From Sphaerisporangium cinnabarinum (GTDB lineage Bacteria > Actinomycetota > Actinomycetes > Actinomycetales > Cellulomonadaceae), in assembly GCA_003052455.1 (NCBI GenBank), contig QAPD01000001.1:38428-102427 (forward strand): 64,000 nucleotides of DNA, given 5' to 3'. Below, piece by piece: positions 62,276 to 64,000 of this stretch. Every line of letters begins with the position of its first letter. Position 1 is the stretch's first letter. The notes below the pieces were generated by a model, which worked only from the letters and a program-made list of their open reading frames with translations, was not told the origin of the DNA and did no database searches. The position numbers and the translations under genes were made by a program.

Positions 62276-62899
62276 GTGACCACCCCTCACGGGACCGACG
62301 CTCCCCCGGAGTTCCGTGCCGTCCTCGACGCCCTCGGCGCGCGACGGCTACGACCCGAGGTGACGCTGCGCGAAGTCCCCGCCCCGCGCCGGATCGCGCC
62401 GTGGTCGGTCGCGCTCACGGGCGAGGTCGAGGCCGACCGTTCCGACGACCCCGACCTCGCGTCGGGGCGCTTCATCGTCCTCTACGACCCGGCGGGCCAG
62501 GAGGCATGGGAGGGACGGTTCCGCGTCGTGACGCTCGTGCGCGCGACGCTGGAGCCGGAGATGGCGGCGGAGGACATGCTCGCCGAGGTCGCGTGGACGT
62601 GGCTCGAGGACGCGCTCCACGACGCCGGTGCGGCCGTCCGCGCGGAGGGCGGCACGGTGACGCGCGTGCTGTCGCAGAGCTTCGGCGCGCTCGCCGGCAA
62701 GCACAACGACGTGGAGCTCGAGATGCGCGCGTCGTGGACCCCGGTGCCCGCGGAGGGTGCCGGCGCGGCGGACCTCGGCGACCACCTCGCGGCGTGGTCT
62801 CAGCTGCTGTGCACGGCCGCCGGTCTGCCGCCGCTGCCCGAGGGTGTGACCCCCCTCGGTGCTCGACCCCCTGCGCGACGCAATACCGTGGGCTCATGA
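62276..62899 (+). CDS. DUF3000 domain-containing protein
   Basis: A 207-residue actinobacterial protein of the DUF3000 family: PPEFRAVLDALGARRLRPEVTLREVPAPRRIAPWSVALTGEVE and GRFIVLYDPAGQEAWEGRFRVVTLVRATLEPEMAAEDMLAEVAWTWLEDAL, then VTRVLSQSFGALAGKHNDVELEMRASWTP. Function unknown. It overlaps rnd by 4 bases (ATGA), the usual neighbour in actinobacteria, so a link with RNA processing is possible. GTG at 62276 fits the TACTGT promoter. Confidence 0.85.
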   Translation: MTTPHGTDAPPEFRAVLDALGARRLRPEVTLREVPAPRRIAPWSVALTGEVEADRSDDPDLASGRFIVLYDPAGQEAWEGRFRVVTLVRATLEPEMAAEDMLAEVAWTWLEDALHDAGAAVRAEGGTVTRVLSQSFGALAGKHNDVELEMRASWTPVPAEGAGAADLGDHLAAWSQLLCTAAGLPPLPEGVTPLGARPPARRNTVGS

Positions 62900-64000
62900 G
62901 CTCGACCGCAGCACCCGCTCCCCCTCCGCTCGACCCCGCACCCGGGGCGGAGCGCGCACCGACCGTCGTCACCCCGCTGACGGAGCCGTCCGACGGGCTG
63001 GGCCCCGTCGTCGACACGCCCGCCGCGTTCGCGCGCGTCGTCGAGGCCTTCGCCGCCGCGAGCGGCCCCGTGGCCGCCGACGCCGAGCGCGCCTCCGGCT
63101 ACCGGTACGGCCAGCGCACCTACCTCGTCCAGGTGCGCCGCGAGGGCGCGGGCACCGCGCTCGTCGACCCCGTCGGCGTGCCCGACCTGTCGCCGCTGCG
63201 CGAGGCGGTCGGCGACGCCGAGTGGGTCCTGCACGCGGCGTCGCAGGACCTGCCCGGGCTCGCGGAGCACGGGATCGTCCCGGCCAGCGTGTTCGACACC
63301 GAGCTCGCGGCCCGCCTGCTGGGGATGGAGCGCGTGGGCCTCGCCGCCGTGGTCGCCGAGGTGCTCGGACTCGGCCTCGCCAAGGAGCACTCGGCGGTGG
63401 ACTGGTCGACCCGGCCGCTGCCCGAGGACTGGCTGCGGTACGCGGCGCTCGACGTCGAGGTGCTCGTCCCGCTGCGCCGGGCGCTCGGCGAGCGGCTCGA
63501 CGAGGCGGGCAAGTCGGAGTGGGCGGCGCAGGAGTTCGAGGCCGTGCGCACCGCGGGGCCGCCCGCCCCGCGGCCCGAGCCGTGGCGCCGGACGTCGGGC
63601 ACGCACACGCTGCGCGACCCGCGCCGGCTCGCCGTCGTCCGGAGCCTGTGGGAGGCCCGCGACGCGACCGCCCGGGCGCGGGACATCGCTCCCGGGCGCG
63701 TCCTGCCCGACCGCGCGATCGTCGCCGCGGCCGAGGCGCTGCCGCGCACGGCGGGCCAGCTCGTCGAGCTCCCGCCGTTCGCGGGCAAGGGCACACGCCG
63801 CCGTGCGGCGTACTGGCAGCGCGCGGTCGACGCCGCGCTCGCCCTGCCCGCGAGCGCCCTGCCGACCACGCGCGGACCGCGCACCGACGCCCCGCCGCCC
63901 CCGCGCGCGTGGGCGGACCGCGACCCGGGTGCCGCGGCACGGCTCGAGGCGGCGCGCGCCGTCGTGCAGGAGCTCGCCGAGCGGAACGCCGTGCCGGTCC
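62896..64000 (+). CDS. rnd: Ribonuclease D, 3' end cut by the window
   Basis: 368 codons inside the window with no stop. The DEDD exonuclease motifs are seen: DAERASGYRYGQRTYLVQV (Asp-x-Glu), HAASQDLPGL (middle Asp) and WLRYAALDVEVL (Tyr-x3-Asp). The HRDC domain begins about residue 230 (LRDPRRLAVVRSLWEARDATARARDIAPGRVLPD). RNase D trims tRNA 3' ends. ATG at 62896 overlaps the DUF3000 stop. Confidence 0.92.
   Translation, partial: MSSTAAPAPPPLDPAPGAERAPTVVTPLTEPSDGLGPVVDTPAAFARVVEAFAAASGPVAADAERASGYRYGQRTYLVQVRREGAGTALVDPVGVPDLSPLREAVGDAEWVLHAASQDLPGLAEHGIVPASVFDTELAARLLGMERVGLAAVVAEVLGLGLAKEHSAVDWSTRPLPEDWLRYAALDVEVLVPLRRALGERLDEAGKSEWAAQEFEAVRTAGPPAPRPEPWRRTSGTHTLRDPRRLAVVRSLWEARDATARARDIAPGRVLPDRAIVAAAEALPRTAGQLVELPPFAGKGTRRRAAYWQRAVDAALALPASALPTTRGPRTDAPPPPRAWADRDPGAAARLEAARAVVQELAERNAVPV

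Overview
The window is chromosomal DNA from a high-GC actinobacterium. Most 60-base lines are about 68-75% G+C by eye, GTG starts are common, and gene order from the left edge to about 33 kb follows the Mycobacterium tuberculosis hisS - ppiB - rel - apt - secFD - yajC - ruvBAC - yebC - pdxT - pdxS - pimA - pgsA - HIT - thrS neighbourhood. A D-aspartate ligase-like ATP-grasp gene beside an aspartate racemase-like gene (57.1-59.1 kb) suggests an A4alpha peptidoglycan with a D-Asp bridge. That fits the Micrococcales, for example Promicromonosporaceae such as Cellulosimicrobium or Isoptericola; the genus is inference.

Layout. 0-0.6 kb: the 5' end of an SplB/Rv2578c-type radical SAM gene behind a perfect LexA box, and a small unknown gene. 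0.7-4.4 kb: a TPP-riboswitch-controlled ykoEDC-type ECF transporter for thiamine or its precursor. 4.4-10.2 kb: M23 protein, hisS, MBL hydrolase, membrane cyclophilin, DUF349 protein. 10.2-13.1 kb: an unknown gene, then a LigD-type primase-polymerase and an ATP-dependent DNA ligase facing each other. 13.2-22.5 kb: rel, apt, secF, secD, yajC, ruvB, ruvA, ruvC, with a LexA-box-like site before ruvA. 22.7-33.2 kb: yebC, PLP synthase (pdxT, pdxS), Nudix, phosphatidylinositol mannoside genes (pgsA, acyltransferase, pimA), HIT, thrS. 33.4-35.3 kb: XRE regulator, ImmA/IrrE peptidase and membrane protein in one overlapping operon. 35.4-39 kb: a UDP-GlcNAc 2-epimerase with an unusual C-terminal extension, divergent from a GT2 glycosyltransferase. 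39-42.1 kb: tRNA-Val, pabB/pabC, and a Gly-Cys-Val tRNA cluster present twice. 42.2-44 kb: small conserved or unknown genes. 44.2-51 kb: glgX-treY-treZ, which would turn glycogen into trehalose. 51-51.9 kb: polyphosphate kinase 2. 51.9-54.5 kb: a visibly lower-GC island with one unrecognised 806-codon gene. 54.5-64 kb: zapE, a RibD-like reductase, Asp racemase, D-Asp ligase, a DegT-type aminotransferase, gnd, DUF3000 and rnd (cut by the window end).

Two themes cut across the regions. Many genes have a TANNNT -10 hexamer 6-8 bases before the start codon and little or no Shine-Dalgarno sequence, the pattern expected of leaderless transcripts; this was used to choose starts. The best candidate for undescribed biology is the 806-residue gene at 51950-54370. 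It is AT-richer than its neighbours, uses TTA, stands alone between housekeeping genes, and its C-terminal third has an R-N-x3-H motif in a helical context, like HEPN ribonucleases.
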